DNA from: Siniperca chuatsi | Taxonomy: Eukaryota > Chordata > Actinopteri > Centrarchiformes > Sinipercidae | Direction: 5' to 3' | Length of the DNA: 64,000 bases | Assembly (NCBI RefSeq): GCF_020085105.1 | Contig: NC_058051.1 | Coordinates: forward strand, 3,244,001 to 3,308,000 | In this document: one piece after another, positions 46,387 through 58,050 of the stretch | Layout of the letters: each line of letters opens with the position of its first letter | Position numbering within the stretch: position 1 is the first letter of the stretch | Translations under genes and position numbers: made by a program | Notes under the pieces: model-generated | What the model saw: only the letters and a program-made list of their open reading frames with translations | Databases searched by the model: none | Told to the model about the DNA's origin: nothing

Positions 46387-49300
46387 TTATTTTATTATTT
46401 ATTTATTTATTTTTTCCCTCCCTTAACTTCAGTGTCACGGAATAGCCTTATTGATCAAGCGTGTCCTAGTGAGCTGTGATAAACCTTCACATCCTGCAAT
46501 CTTCAGAATCAGAAATACTTTATTGATCCCCGAGGGGAAACTCTTTTGTTACAGCTGCTCACTGTCACGTTAACGGGCACTTAAGCAAAATTGGCAATTA
46601 CCAGAAATCCATCACACAAGAAGGCACTTGATTATTTGCAAATAACTAAGGTGTGGGTATTGGGACAGATCCTATGTTGACACTTAATCAGTTTTTTGAG
46701 GAAAATGACCATTGATCTGAACAGAGGAGTCTATGAAATCTTTCATTGAAAAAAACCTGAAATAGCATCGTTAGGGCTATAGAGTTTAGTTTACTTTAGT
46801 GACAAGAGTGAGGATAACAAACCACAGCTTAAGATTACTCACCTTCATTAAACAGGAAGAGGGGAAGGAGGCCAACGGACATGAGAGGTTGTAGGTGGTA
46901 CATGGCGTCTATTGGGTTCTGAAGGCCTGGAGGAAAGTACAACATGAAAAAGAAGTTTGCAGCGAAAGAAAATGTGGTAATAAGCTTGCATAAGTTTCAA
47001 CTTTTTAAAATCCATTTCTCATTGAGAGGTTATATTTTAATTCTTGTCTGATTCTTCTCTTTCTGCCAGAACTGCCTATTGGTGGTGATATTAAACAACG
47101 TATTTATAATTTTTTTATTTGTATTCTGTAGAGCCTCTTTCAAAATGTTCCACAGGAAACTTATCGAATTATCTATCAATTCATTCAAGATGAGAGGATT
47201 GCCAAGCGTATCGTAAAATATCTGGAAACTGGTGTTTACTGAAAAGCTAAAATGCTGTTTCACATTATTTATTATTTATTTTAATAATTAATATTCAGAA
47301 CCGCCTCTTTCACATGTTTCACAAGAAGTCATTTGTTCATCTATTTACCTATCTCAATTCATTAAAGGGGGGACTGCCGCAGGTGTGGGGAAGCCGAATT
47401 CAAGTCAGATTTGAATTTAGGTGTTTCTGTGGCTAAAATGCCCACAAGCAAAGCAACTATAACAGGACTGCTCCACACAGTATATTCATCATTTACAATT
47501 CGACAGTGACTCAACACTGACCCAGCTCTGCTTTCTGCATGAGGACCTGAGTGAGGGTCCAGCGAATCCCCCCTATGAAGGACGCCAGCAGCACCATGAT
47601 GAAGCCCTCCAGGTTGAACTGGGTCGACTCAAATGTAAACATAAACAGACCACTGGCGATCAGCAGGACCACCAGGATCAGGAATGGGTTCTGGTCGAAA
47701 GGGACAGAAGAGAGACGGTGAGAAACAGCAAGAGAAAAGAATTGAAAAGAAACGAAAAAATGGAAATAAAGTGAAGAAGATAAAAAAGGAGGACAATGAT
47801 CAATAGAAATAAAGACTGACCGTATACTAAGTGGAAAAAGCAGAGGATATGACAAAATGCATCATTAGTCCCCAGCACTTTCTGATCTGTCACTTACTAT
47901 GACAATAATTCTGTACAGGGAAAATGTTTCTCTGCATTAATTATATTTCATATTGCCAGGACAATCCTGCAGCATTTTGTGATCAAATAGAGGTTGAAGA
48001 AATACTAAATAGTGATATTATTTGTGGCTACCACAAATACTGGGAACTGAATTTGCCACTAATAATGTGATCAGTTTAGCTTGTATTAGCTGTCCATAGC
48101 TTTGCTGCTTGCTTTTATCTATCTAGCATTAATACAATAGCTATAGTACAGTATGTAAATGATAGCTAGTTAGCTAGACTACACAACCCACATATACAAC
48201 ACCCCAAATATGTTTCCAAGTCCTGATAATGTTCCTTTTTAGGTTAAATTCATGCATCGAGACACTGAAATTCAAATGATATGAAAATATTTTAAATATC
48301 CAGAAGAAGTAATGAAAGAATTTTGTTTAGAGTACACTAAGAGTTTACAGCCACGCTAGCAGCTCTGTGAGGCTGTACTTAGCACTGGTTTGAGCTAAAT
48401 GCTAATGTCGGCATGCTCTGGAGACCATGAATGTGTGTAAAAAATTTCATGGCAATCCATCCTATTGTTGTAGAGATATTTCAGTCTCGATCAGAGTAGG
48501 TGACCTACTGACATTGCTATTCCATTCATGGCTAAAAATGTTTTATACTCAAAATTATACTAAACCATACTCAAAATAATTTTAATTAAACTTTGTGTAC
48601 ACATTCTACACACAAGACAACTACGCTATTATATGTCACCTGTGTGGAATTACATTGAGCACATCACTCAAAATTACAGACTGCAGAAGGAACAAACATA
48701 TCACTATTTCAGCTGTACGCTGGCTCTTGAAAGGGAAGGATCTTATAGATTCTACATTCTTACTTAAGAAAATTACTGAACCGACCTTCACACCCAACAT
48801 AAGAATCTCTTTCAAGTATCTTTACTTTTGTTGTTAAGCCAGCCATTATTTAAGAACAGCTCTCTCCACTGAAAAAACATGCTGGCATTAGTTGTGGTTG
48901 CCAGGAGATTTGTGACAAAAGCTGCACATCTTACATTGATCGCCACTGAAAAATGTAATGATTTAAATCAGGGCAGTAGTAGGGTCTATTAAACTAGGGT
49001 CCCAGTGGGTCTTTAAAGCTGGGTGGTGATGTAATCCAGTGTTTGCGGTAAGTGTGGCAACTAGCTGTTGAAGTGGAGTTCATCACTGCTAGATGAGCTC
49101 CCCCACTATACCACTACTTGAATCTCTTTTACCTGTAAGTGTACTCACAGATGGAAAAGACTATCTAATGACCTGAGATGCTTTCCAGTAAAAGGGCAAG
49201 CTGTTAATTAATGTACAGTACCTATTTGTGCTCAGTTTTAATTAAGCGTGAGTGAAGGTAAAATTAATTTTACTGACCACAGTGAGAACAAGGTATTAGC

Positions 49301-51294
49301 ACGCTGTCTGACCACTCACTCACTGTATCACCATGCACTTCCTCAAAGTTGCTGAACATTCTGTTCCTTTTTTGTATGACTGTAAAATCCAGAAAGCAAA
49401 GCAAAAAACAAAAGCATTTCCTCTTGCATGCACATAGAGTCTGTATGCTAACCGACCTTCATTCTCTAATGCTGTCAGTATGACAAGTGAACATAAATCA
49501 GGCAGAAACAATAATATCCTTCAGCGATGATAGAATTGTTTCTTTCTTGGGGTAGTTTGCGCCTTGTGTGGTCAACACATGATTTCCACAAATGTTTGAA
49601 GTTGAACAAAAATGATCACTCACCGGTTCCTCTAGTTTAAAGAGCAGGGAGAAAAAGAGGATAAAGAGCACTGCTGAAGACTTGGTCATGGTGTACCTTG
49701 AATGACAAAATAAGAGCCACACAATAGGATGGAACAATAACTGGGTAAATGCAATACTGATAACGTGAAGTTAGTCAGCTCATATTGAAGTAGTATCTTC
49801 AATTAAAAAAAAGCCCAAGCCACAAACTTACAAGCTAATGGTGATGAAGAGGAAGCTCCAGTTGGAAAGTCCTATATCCAGTGCTGTTGCCAAGGCTGGG
49901 TAATAGAATTTAGGACTTTTAGAAGACAAACAACTTGCAATAAATTATGTTCTTGCATCGCTATGTTGCAACTATCAATTGTGAATAAGAAGGTAGTATA
50001 CCAAAGGTGAAAACAGATGCTTTGTAATATTTTACATTTAACCGAATAACAGTGAAACCTACTAATTTTAGGCTTTAAGCTGGAGAACTGTATGGGATAT
50101 TTTGATGTGCATGTTACAGATTAAAAAAGACAAAACTGAAAATGGGTAATTTCATAAAAATGAAAAAACATTATCTTTAATATATAAAGCAAATCTGCTC
50201 ATTTGTGTTGGTTAATTGCTGTATTGGTTTATTAGAATCTTCAACTATCCCCTCAGGTGTGATGTAATGCTGGTATCAATATGGACTTTAGTCAGTAGTA
50301 TGCCACAGTATTCTTTACTGAAAGCTTAGTCAGTAAGTGAACATGATAAGAGCTGACCATCAGCCCCTTTTCTAATTCTCTGTTCTCTGAATACTTTGTG
50401 CTGCCTTCTGAACAATTAGGTAAAACTCTCAAGTCTCCACTAAAATGTCACCTGTGGGAGCCACTTTAAGGAGATAAACTCTCCAGCTCAGAATGATGCG
50501 GGGTTTCCCTGTCCAGCACTGCATGGCCCGTCGCGTCAGAGCCGACAGGCAGAAGATGATGGTGAGGTGAACTAACGTCATGAAGAGGGGATAGTGGAAG
50601 CCCTGAGAGAGAAACGGTAAGGGTCATCTAGCATGGCCTAGTGGAGGTAGATCGTTCAGTGTCCCAGTGAGACACTGGGCAGATGACCTACTTGAGGCAA
50701 GGCAAGTTTATTTGTGTAGCACATTTCAACAACAAGGCAATTCAAAGCGCTTTACATAAAACATAAAAGCAACATAGGGCAATAATACACTTATAGGGTA
50801 AAAACTCATAGGGTAAAAATACACTTAAATACAATTAAAGAGTAAAACAGGAGAGTAAAAGTTACAGTGCAAGAAATGAATCATATGATTTAATAAAAAG
50901 GCAGTGGTAAACAGAAAAGTATTCAGCCTCTATTTAAAAGAACTGAGAGTTGCAGCAGACCTGCAGTTTTATAATATGTGGTATATATCTATCTATATAT
51001 ATATAAATAAATATATATATATAACATCCTCCAAGAGAGAAACACTATATAGGTTAACCCAGGGCGCAAGACAACAACAGAAGAAATTCAGCTTTGATGA
51101 TTTTCATTAATCATCCCAAATGAAACTATGCATGTTTCCTGTGTAGAGGAACAGTCTTATTGCTGGAAAACTCCTTCACTTACCTTCATCATCCATTTGT
51201 TGTAGAAGGTGATGCCTATAGAGAAGACATAGTAAAGGAGAACTAATCCAACAGTACGAATCCCCCGGCATAGGAACTGGACAGGGCACGCCAT
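43929..51294 (-). CDS. slc35c2: Solute carrier family 35 member C2
   Basis: This is a Golgi/ER-Golgi multi-pass membrane protein of the nucleotide-sugar transporter family, linked in mammals to Notch fucosylation (known for the family). Nine coding exons: 51184-51294, 50452-50602, 49832-49895, 49624-49696, 47522-47690, 46843-46926, 45371-45546, 44831-44960 and 43929-44074. All phases match and the total is 1104 nt (367 residues; human about 365). Conserved blocks include [75 protein letters not shown] and [15 protein letters not shown]. The tail is acidic and cytosolic ([11 protein letters not shown]). The start at 51294 is chosen because an in-frame TGA lies six codons upstream, but an additional 5' coding exon joining in phase 0 is possible, so the first dozen residues are uncertain. 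Confidence 0.93.
44250..44600. repeat. Probable dispersed repeat in an slc35c2 intron
   Basis: The start AAAGGTTCTGTATACGAGAT and the blocks ATAGCAGCCAACAACTATTTG and CAATGGAGTCTGGGTCTGA have the look of a fish short repeat (5' AGGTTCTGTAT-GAGAT). No second copy was identified within the window, so this is from general recognition only. Confidence 0.45.
46344..46412. repeat. (AT)n and (TTTA)n microsatellite
   Basis: About 20 TA units followed by ATTTATTT repeats, in an slc35c2 intron. Confidence 0.95.
46498..46565. mobile_element. LINE 3' tail fragment (reverse orientation)
   Basis: AATCAGAAATACTTTATTGA followed by TCCCCGAGGGGAAACTC is the typical 3' terminal module of a Rex/RTE-type fish LINE. 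It is only a tail. Confidence 0.75.
48320..48530. mobile_element. MITE-like fragment
   Basis: The blocks AGCTCTGTGAGGCTGTACTT, GCTAAATGCTAATGTCGGCA, CATGGCAATCCATCC and TTGTAGAGATATTTCAGTCT are the standard order of a very common teleost MITE. Terminal repeats are not clear in this copy. slc35c2 intron. Confidence 0.72.
50690..51020. repeat. Dispersed fish repeat (GGCAAGTTTATTTGTGTAGC type)
   Basis: GCAAGGCAAGTTTATTTGTG, AGCACATTTCAACAACAAGG and CAATTCAAAGCGCTTTACAT are the recognisable 5' blocks of a widespread teleost repeat. It grades into A-rich and then (AT)n sequence up to about 51020, in the first coding intron of slc35c2. Confidence 0.7.
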
Positions 51295-52502
51295 ACAGGG
51301 CTGCCAGGATCAGCTGTCCAGAAAAGACAGCTACTGTAGAAAAGGCATCTCCAAACTGAATCCGCACCCCCTCCTAACACCCATAGCGGACTGCTTCAAG
51401 AGAGGGCGACACAGCGTGTGGAAGAGGAGGCAGGGTAAGGTGGGGAGAGAGAAACAAGGCTGGGGTTTGGTTTCGCTTGTGTACAGTAAGGTTACAGCGG
51501 AGCAAGTGGCTACACAGTTAGTTATCAGAGTTATAAATAAGCCTGCTGCAATGTTAGCTTAATGGCAACATCAGTGTTGACCTAGAGCCAAGTTTGACAA
51601 CCACAATAGCTAGCCGTTAAACCACGTCAGCTAACAAGCGGTTAAGCCACTATTAAGATAGCTAACGTTAACACAGCAAGCCAACAGATTATTAAACAGG
51701 AAGTGAGTCAGTTTCCTGTTATTAATTAGACAGCCTCGGCTAATATTAGTTAGTTGATGAACTCACCAGTAGCTAAGGTGACGGCGGCACTCATCAAACG
51801 GTTGTTTGGCTAAGTTTGACAGGTCCAATTGTTCTTTGGGTTAACTTAGCTTATAATGTTAGCCCATTAGTTTACATTAGCCTGCTATGTAAACCGGTAT
51901 TGTACTGTTGATATAGGTTCATTAGCTAAATCCATACAAAAATAAATAAGCTGAAAGTAAGCTCCGTCAACATCATCACTCGCCTGCTGCTGCAACTAGT
52001 GACAGAGTACACGCACTGTGCTCAGTCGCTAGTTCCTCTAGTACGTGTCATGTGTTATGGCGACACTCTCATACTGAACTGCACTGATCAATCTCTCCAT
52101 TAACAGCGGCCGTGTTTATTTCCCATCTAGAAGTCACACGCACTATGACCGAAGACCTTGCTTGAATCAGTGGGAACCATTCTTTAATTCGGCATCAACA
52201 CAGCCCGCCAAGAAGTAGTATGATTTAATACATTTTGACTTTGCTGTTTTGGTTGTCAGTGCTCGCTACCGCCCCGATAGAGTTTTTCACTAAACTAAAA
52301 CGCACAAAGCGCAACAAAATAAAATGAAAATGTGGGTTAATCAAGTTTATACACACGTAGACTTAGCTAGCAAATTACAGTGTAGCTAGGCGGTGATCCA
52401 CACAGACACGGCTCTTTTAAAGTGTCCTCTTTTTAAATAGAGTTTGGCCTTTGCCAGCAGCAAACAAAACGGCAGAGAAAATGTATTATTAAAGAAACCT
52501 AC

Positions 52503-52640
52503 CGTCAGTCATGTTGACTGTATGGCTGAGCAACGTGTGCAAACTTTATGGTATAACGTTATGCGGGTTATTATTCGTTTGAAGGATAACCACCGCCAGG
52601 GGCAGTATTTTCTATAGGAAACTTCTTCTCCTGCTCAAAT
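52503..52640 (-). other. slc35c2: slc35c2 5' non-coding exon (inferred)
   Basis: A donor (GACTGACG followed by GTAGGT) lies at 52503 on the minus strand. The next likely acceptor (GTGTTAG) is at 51374, giving an exon 2 of 51184-51373. The 5' limit is not visible; it is inferred from proximity to the taf13 first exon. It contains an upstream ATG at 52512. Confidence 0.45.
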
Positions 52641-52720
52641 CACTTCCACAGTCGAGGAAACAGGCGGAAGTCAATAAGAGAGACCACAGACTGTTGTGAT
52701 CCTACGCTCAGCAACAAGGT
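52510..52720. promoter_or_regulatory. Likely bidirectional promoter of slc35c2 and taf13
   Basis: The inferred first exons of the two divergent genes have donors only about 215 bases apart (52503 minus, 52718 plus). Two ETS-type motifs lie between them: CACTTCC at 52641-52647 and GCGGAAGT at 52664-52671. There is no TATA box. Such ETS-rich, TATA-less heads are typical of housekeeping gene pairs. Confidence 0.6.
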
Positions 52721-52861
52721 AACGCTTTTTACTCGAAATTACGTGTTGGGTTTAACTTAACATTATAACAAAATTGATGTAATGTATAAGTTACTGCTCG
52801 TCGGTAAGGTGCGTGCAAGGCTCGCGAGTTAAACCAATCTATCGTTTGTGTTTTCAGCAGA

Positions 52862-53236
52862 ATGGCGGATGAGGAGGACGAGACCGGCTTCGACGAGGAG
52901 GCGGAGGACGGATCAGGCGGAGTAGATGTCGGCCACGGGAAGAGAAAGAGGCTCTTCTCCAAGGAGCTCCGGTGTATGATGTATGGATTTGGAGACGACC
53001 AGAACCCGTACACGGAGTCTGTGGATATTCTGGAGGACCTGGTGATCGAGTTTATCACGGAAATGACCCACAAAGCTATGTCTATCGGACGCCAGGGCCG
53101 CGTCCAGGTGGAGGACATCGTTTTCCTAATTCGCAAGGACCCCAGGAAGTTCGCCAGAGTCAAAGACCTGCTGACCATGAACGAAGAGCTGAAGAGGGCA
53201 CGGAAGGCCTTCGACGAAGCTAATTATGGCTCATAA
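52862..53236 (+). CDS. taf13: Transcription initiation factor TFIID subunit 13
   Basis: TAF13 is a histone-fold subunit of TFIID and pairs with TAF11 in the nucleus. The 124-codon frame is uninterrupted. It has an acidic N-terminus (ADEEDETGFDEEAED), a basic GKRKRLFSKELR motif and the histone fold (MYGFGDDQNPYTESVDILE through RKDPRKFARVKDLL), ending in KAFDEANYGS. From family knowledge this is nearly identical to the human protein outside the first 25 residues. The coding region is intronless, whereas I recall several coding exons in mammals. A 5' UTR intron is likely: donor at 52719 (AACAAG then GTAACG) and acceptor TTTTCAG at 52857, just before the ATG. Confidence 0.97.
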   Translation: MADEEDETGFDEEAEDGSGGVDVGHGKRKRLFSKELRCMMYGFGDDQNPYTESVDILEDLVIEFITEMTHKAMSIGRQGRVQVEDIVFLIRKDPRKFARVKDLLTMNEELKRARKAFDEANYGS

Positions 53237-53457
53237 CCTGACCATGACACTCTTTGACCTAAATCTAATTTGACATCTTTTTTAATTGCTGTTCAATTGA
53301 ATTGTTCTTCCGCCGACTGTTCTTTGACTTGCTGTCCATAGTCAGGGTTTTTTTTTTGTGACATGTGATGTAGATAATTTTATATGGTGGTATGACAGTG
53401 ATGAGCAATGTCAGTGTTATACAGATACCTGATGTCATGCTGTCTGGGACTGTTTTA

Positions 53458-53463
53458 AATAAA
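53458..53463 (+). terminator. taf13: Polyadenylation signal of taf13
   Basis: AATAAA about 220 nt after the stop codon, in a T-rich context. It gives a compact 3' UTR and leaves about 770 bases to the convergent troponin C 3' end. Confidence 0.7.
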
Positions 53464-53724
53464 GTAACGTACACATTATTTTAATATGCCCGGTCATTAA
53501 TGTTAATTTGAGTACCAGAAGAGACTACTGCTTTGATCTCGACAGTGGCATTTATGGCTCAACACAACAAGCACAAATCAACTGCGCCTTCAAAATGGCA
53601 GTATCACACTGTAGATGCTTTACTGAATTATAATAATTAATTTAACCGCCTACACACTTTAGCTTTTTAAATGTTATGACCCCAGAAAGTGTGCAGCCAC
53701 AGTGTCTTCCTCGACTTGGTACAG

Positions 53725-53950
53725 TGTTTTTATGATTAGTGGATCGGCAGAAAATTAGTTTCCAACTATTTTGATAATGGGTTCATTGTTTTGAGTCACT
53801 TTTAAAAAAACAAAACTCTCTGGTTTGCTTTCCTTAATCTTCTATGATTGGAGACTGAATATTTGGGGGGTTTTAGAGTGTTAGTTGGACAAAACAAGAC
53901 AGTTAAAGACGTCATCTTGGACTCTGGGGAAATGTGATTGAAATCGTACT
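53725..53950 (+). repeat. Dispersed repeat family B, copy 4
   Basis: GTGGATCGGCAGAAAATTAG, ATTTTGATAATGGGTTCATT, GAGACTGAATATTTGGGG and GTTGGACAAAACAAGACAG match the other members. It fills much of the gap between taf13 and the troponin C 3' end. Confidence 0.8.
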
Positions 53951-54243
53951 TTTCTTGAACCCTTATTAAACTGCATGATGACATTCAGTCAGGGGCTACC
54001 CAGTAATTCTGGGCCTGATTAAAAGTTTGATCAACGCCCTGGTATTTAATAAAGTAATCCTGGTGGATTCTTTTGAGGTGGTGTCACCCTAAAAGTGGCA
54101 CCGCCTCGCACCCCACTTGTGACAGCAGTTACCCCAATCAACACTTAGTAAAAGTGTACAGTATGTTCATCACACAATCTAGTGATGAAGACAAAGCTGG
54201 CTGCAGTTCAAACAAAATGGACAAAAAGAAGAAACAAACAGAT

Positions 54244-54249
54244 TTTATT
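54244..54249 (-). terminator. tnnc2: Candidate polyadenylation signal of troponin C copy A
   Basis: AATAAA on the minus strand, about 540 nt after the stop codon; another AATAAA lies near 54325. Either would place the 3' end tail-to-tail with taf13. Confidence 0.5.
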
Positions 54250-54787
54250 AATATTCCTCAAAACAAATTTTTTACACAGACCATAAATATGACAGACCAA
54301 CTACGAGTGAGCATGTGTTAGTTCATTTATTCTGTTAAAGCAAATTACTTCTTTGTACAGTGAAGTCGTTGAATGAATTGGTCTAAGCAGCAGGTAACAG
54401 GCTGCAGTCCTATCTAGACTACATCTAGATCAGAGCTTTACCGGTAGGAGGGGGTCGCTGATGACACGCGCCTGTTAACACAACAAAAGGTGTGAGCAGT
54501 GAATTTCTCCACTGCCACCTTGCCTTCTTGTCAGGGGGCGTACAGTGTCAGCGCAGCATCCATGGGCTGACTGCATTCACAAGCAAGCTGGGGAAGAGTG
54601 AGGCCCAGTCAGCGACCCCCGCCGGGTGCCCTAGCTGTCTGTTGAGGATGTCTATAAGGATGGAGAAGAGAGGCAGTGAACCAGGGAGACACGAGGGAGG
54701 AGAGAAAGTGTGTGTGTGTGTGTGTGGGGAGGGGTTTGGGTGGGTCAATGAGGGGTCACAGGGGAATGTCCATGAGTCTTTCTGGTT

Positions 54788-57728
54788 TTACTGCACATTC
54801 TCCATCATCTTGAGGAATTCTGGAACAGAAAAGAGAGACGGGACAGTGTTACTGAGATGGAAGGTTTCAGTTCCCACGATCATCGTCAACAGCAGCCATC
54901 CTGATTACCCCAACAAACTGCAAATCAACTGTATCCTACAGGTAGACCTTTTCATCTTCTCACGAGTGGTTCAACTAAAGCGGGTCTTTTCTTTTTCAGG
55001 TTGTTTCATTTGATTGTAAGATGAGGCTTAGAGGCTGCTATTCATGAATTCACAAAATATACGAAAATACAACCAAGTAGCCAACATCAAGGTCACTAAA
55101 ACCTCACCATACCAGATATGCCATAGCACAAGAGAAAAAAAAATGTTATTTTTTTAAAATTAAATCGTAAGTTACTGTAAATTTTATTTTACTTTATTTA
55201 TTATTTTATTCTAAAATACTTTATAGTGCCACAGACAGTCCCTAAGTCCTTAATTGGGATAATTAATAACTGGAAAAGTGACGTTTTTACATTGACCAAA
55301 CACGTTCATCATCATCATCATGCACGTACCGTCAAAGTCCAGCATGCCGTCGGCGTTCTTGTCTCCATCCTTCATCAGCTCATCAATCTCGTCCTCTGAG
55401 ATGGCCTCGCCGGTGCTGCGGATGATGAGTGCGAACTCCTCTCTGTCGATGTAGCCGTCGCCGTTCCTGCACAAAAGACAGAAATGTGTGGGATGGTAAA
55501 CATAAACAAACAATTACATAAGAGAATAAAACCCTGCCTGCACACAGGATACTAAGTGAACCACGTTTTATACGGTTAACATACTTGTCGAACACACGGA
55601 AGCACTCTGCCAACTCCTCCTCGCTCTTGCCGGCCTGGTCCTCCTTTAGCAGCCTCACCATCATGACCAAGAACTCCTCGAAGTCGATGGTACCGCTACC
55701 TGAGGGTAATAAAGAAGCCACATAACTGATTAACAATGACCAGAGGCCCAATGTCCTGCGCTCCTTGCGGGACACGGCAGTGCGGTCGTCTTTGCGCACG
55801 ATTTTACGCATGAACACGGGAGTTAAGTGAGTCCCGAGCTCTTTAATGTATGTATAACATGTATAATAAAAAGCAAAACCAAGAAGAAAATTATCTGTTT
55901 AGAAAACAAAGTCATGATTTAGGATCATACCATCGCCTAATAACAGAAGGTTTGGGTTCCAAACAATGTTAGATACACTTTGTTTATTTGAGCTGATGTG
56001 GAATAAAGTGTCGGAGTCGTGTATTGCTTGTGCGTAAAAGCACTCATTGCGCACAATAGGAGTACTGTGTTGCTGTCAGAGATACACTGTATAAGTCGTT
56101 GCTCACCGTCCTCATCGACCTCCTCGATGATCTCATCCAACTCCTCTCTTGTTGGGTTCTGGCCCAGCATCCTCATCACGGTACCCAACTCCTTGGTGCT
56201 GATATCACCGCCACCGTCGGTGTCGAACATGTCGAAGGCGGCCTTGAACTCTGGAGAAATCCGAAATGAAAGAATGAGGTTCGTTACTCAAAAACGGGCC
56301 TAATTTGAATTCCCTACTTTCCTAAACGTTTTACTCGTGAGCAGTAATTCATTGCAGTAGGACGTTTACGCTGTATGAAAAAAATCTTGTGCATTTGTAG
56401 TAAGGGTAACACATTCTATCACCACTGTGGCGCTGTGCTAATCATCCTTTGCACGTTTAAATTCACGTAGTACTGGGACTGATTCCACGCAGAGGATCTA
56501 AAATTGTCTGCCTTTTCTAAAGGAGCTCATTCTGTTTTCTCAGAAAAACAATAGGAGGTGGAATTAAATGACTCATTTCAACTTTATATTTAGAGGTGTG
56601 ATGCTTGTAAACAACAAGGCCGCTTATCACTTTATTAGTAATCTTTTACATTCCTGGTTCCTGGGCAAAGTAACGACATTACTGAAGTAACGCGTTACTG
56701 TAGTTACTGTACTCACCAGCCAGCATTTCCTCGCTCAGGTAGGAGCGGGCCTCTTGTTGTGCGTCAGTCTGGAAGAAAACAGGGGCCACTGTCACTTCAT
56801 CATTCACTGCAGGCTTCATTTAGGCTTCATTGATCATTCCAGTTAAAACCCTGAGGATTAAGCCCAGCCCCGAGGCCACGCTGTCACATGATGGCGACAG
56901 TAGCGATTTCCATGCCATAACGCTGCCCCTTTGATTCATTTTAAAAAGCATATTACTAAAAACACTGCAAATGTTTAAGATAGCATCCACGTCTTTTAGT
57001 CCAAACTATAATGATACCGCGGGGGAGTAAAAATACCATTACGCACAGTAGCTACAGACGATACATTTTAGGAATATCACAGGAAATAGTCTCGATATAT
57101 TATTGTATTTTTTCGTTACTGTGCGATTAGTGTTTGTGATAATAACATGCTTTCATAAGTCATGTGTTGCAGATGCAGTGACTGCGTCTCAAAAGGATTC
57201 CTGAGCTTTGGTAAAAATTAGTCCGGCTATTTCAGGCTCAACACATTAGGCTCGCTGTATATGGCCAGCAGACATCCAATCCCGGGAATTTGTCGCCTAA
57301 GCAGAATCCGCACCTTCCCAGCTGACACCCCAATTAGCTCCCCGTGTTAACTTTTTAATCAGTAATATCTGCAATAGATAACATATTAAAATATGAATCT
57401 CGCACTAATTAGGAATTCTTTTACTAACTAACTAAAAATACAATTTTAGGGTTAGGGTTAGAATAAAGATAAAAACAAGTCAAATTTAGCATTTTCAAGG
57501 GAAGCCAACTGATAAACATCTGAACCTTATCAACAGAAGGAAACATGCCTCTTAACAACTCAGTCCACTGATTTTTAGACTTCCACATGCCTTCATTAGC
57601 CTACTCAATCACTACTCCTCCAATTCACAGGCTCCTATTGTGGGTTAACAGGCCTAACTATTGGCTGGCTGACCGACCAACTTGGAATAGTTTAACGGGT
57701 CATTTGCACAATTGATTGATCTTACCAT
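54788..57728 (-). CDS. tnnc2: Troponin C, fast skeletal type, copy A (complete)
   Basis: This is the calcium-sensing subunit of the troponin complex on thin filaments of fast muscle. Six coding exons: the ATG alone (57726-57728), then 56717-56768, 56107-56250, 55585-55699, 55330-55466 and 54788-54819, totalling 483 nt (160 residues, the family length). All four EF-hands have calcium-binding residues: [36 protein letters not shown] and [12 protein letters not shown]. An active first EF-hand separates fast-type TnC from the cardiac/slow form. It is tandem with a second copy downstream in coordinate and on the same strand; teleosts are known to carry such tandem fast-type duplicates (tnnc2.1/tnnc2.2), but I cannot say which number this is. 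Confidence 0.95.
57446..57461. repeat. Short interstitial telomere-like motif
   Basis: TTAGGGTTAGGGTTAG, two and a half units, in the first intron of troponin C copy A. It is too short to mean more than chance or a small insertion. Confidence 0.85.
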
Positions 57729-58050
57729 GTTTGTGGATTAGCTTTTCCCCCCCAAATATCCAAGGAAAAAGGAAAAGCCCAAAGGAGTGGTCAATCCGTG
57801 TGCACCCCAACAGAGAGACTAGACGTCAAGTGAAGGTTCAGACACACTTTAAACGGGACAGCCAGGTCCCGCCCCCTGCCTCTCACAGGCCTCCAGATTT
57901 AGTATCCTGAACTTTTAGGGTTCTGGGGCCACAGCAAGCCAATCACACTTTGGAGAGGAAAGCTCTTGTTTCTTGAAGTTGCAGGGTTAAGAATGTAAGA
58001 GAGGTAAACCCGGAGTTTTTAGCACTTTTGTGATCTAGGTCAAGGTAGAA
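57729..58050 (-). promoter_or_regulatory. tnnc2: 5' UTR and proximal promoter region of troponin C copy A (inferred)
   Basis: The start codon is the last codon of its exon, so the 5' UTR must lie immediately above 57728. A TATA-like TTTAAAG (minus strand, about 57846-57852) lies about 120 bases above the ATG. No other clear core element is seen; the start site is not determined. Confidence 0.4.

Noticed and set aside
54492-55013. 173-residue plus-strand open frame
   Set aside because: It is antisense to the last exon and 3' UTR of troponin C copy A, with a (GT)n run; composition is not protein-like.
57446-57461. Telomere-like TTAGGG repeat as a chromosome-fusion scar
   Set aside because: Only about two and a half units; far too short to support a fusion.
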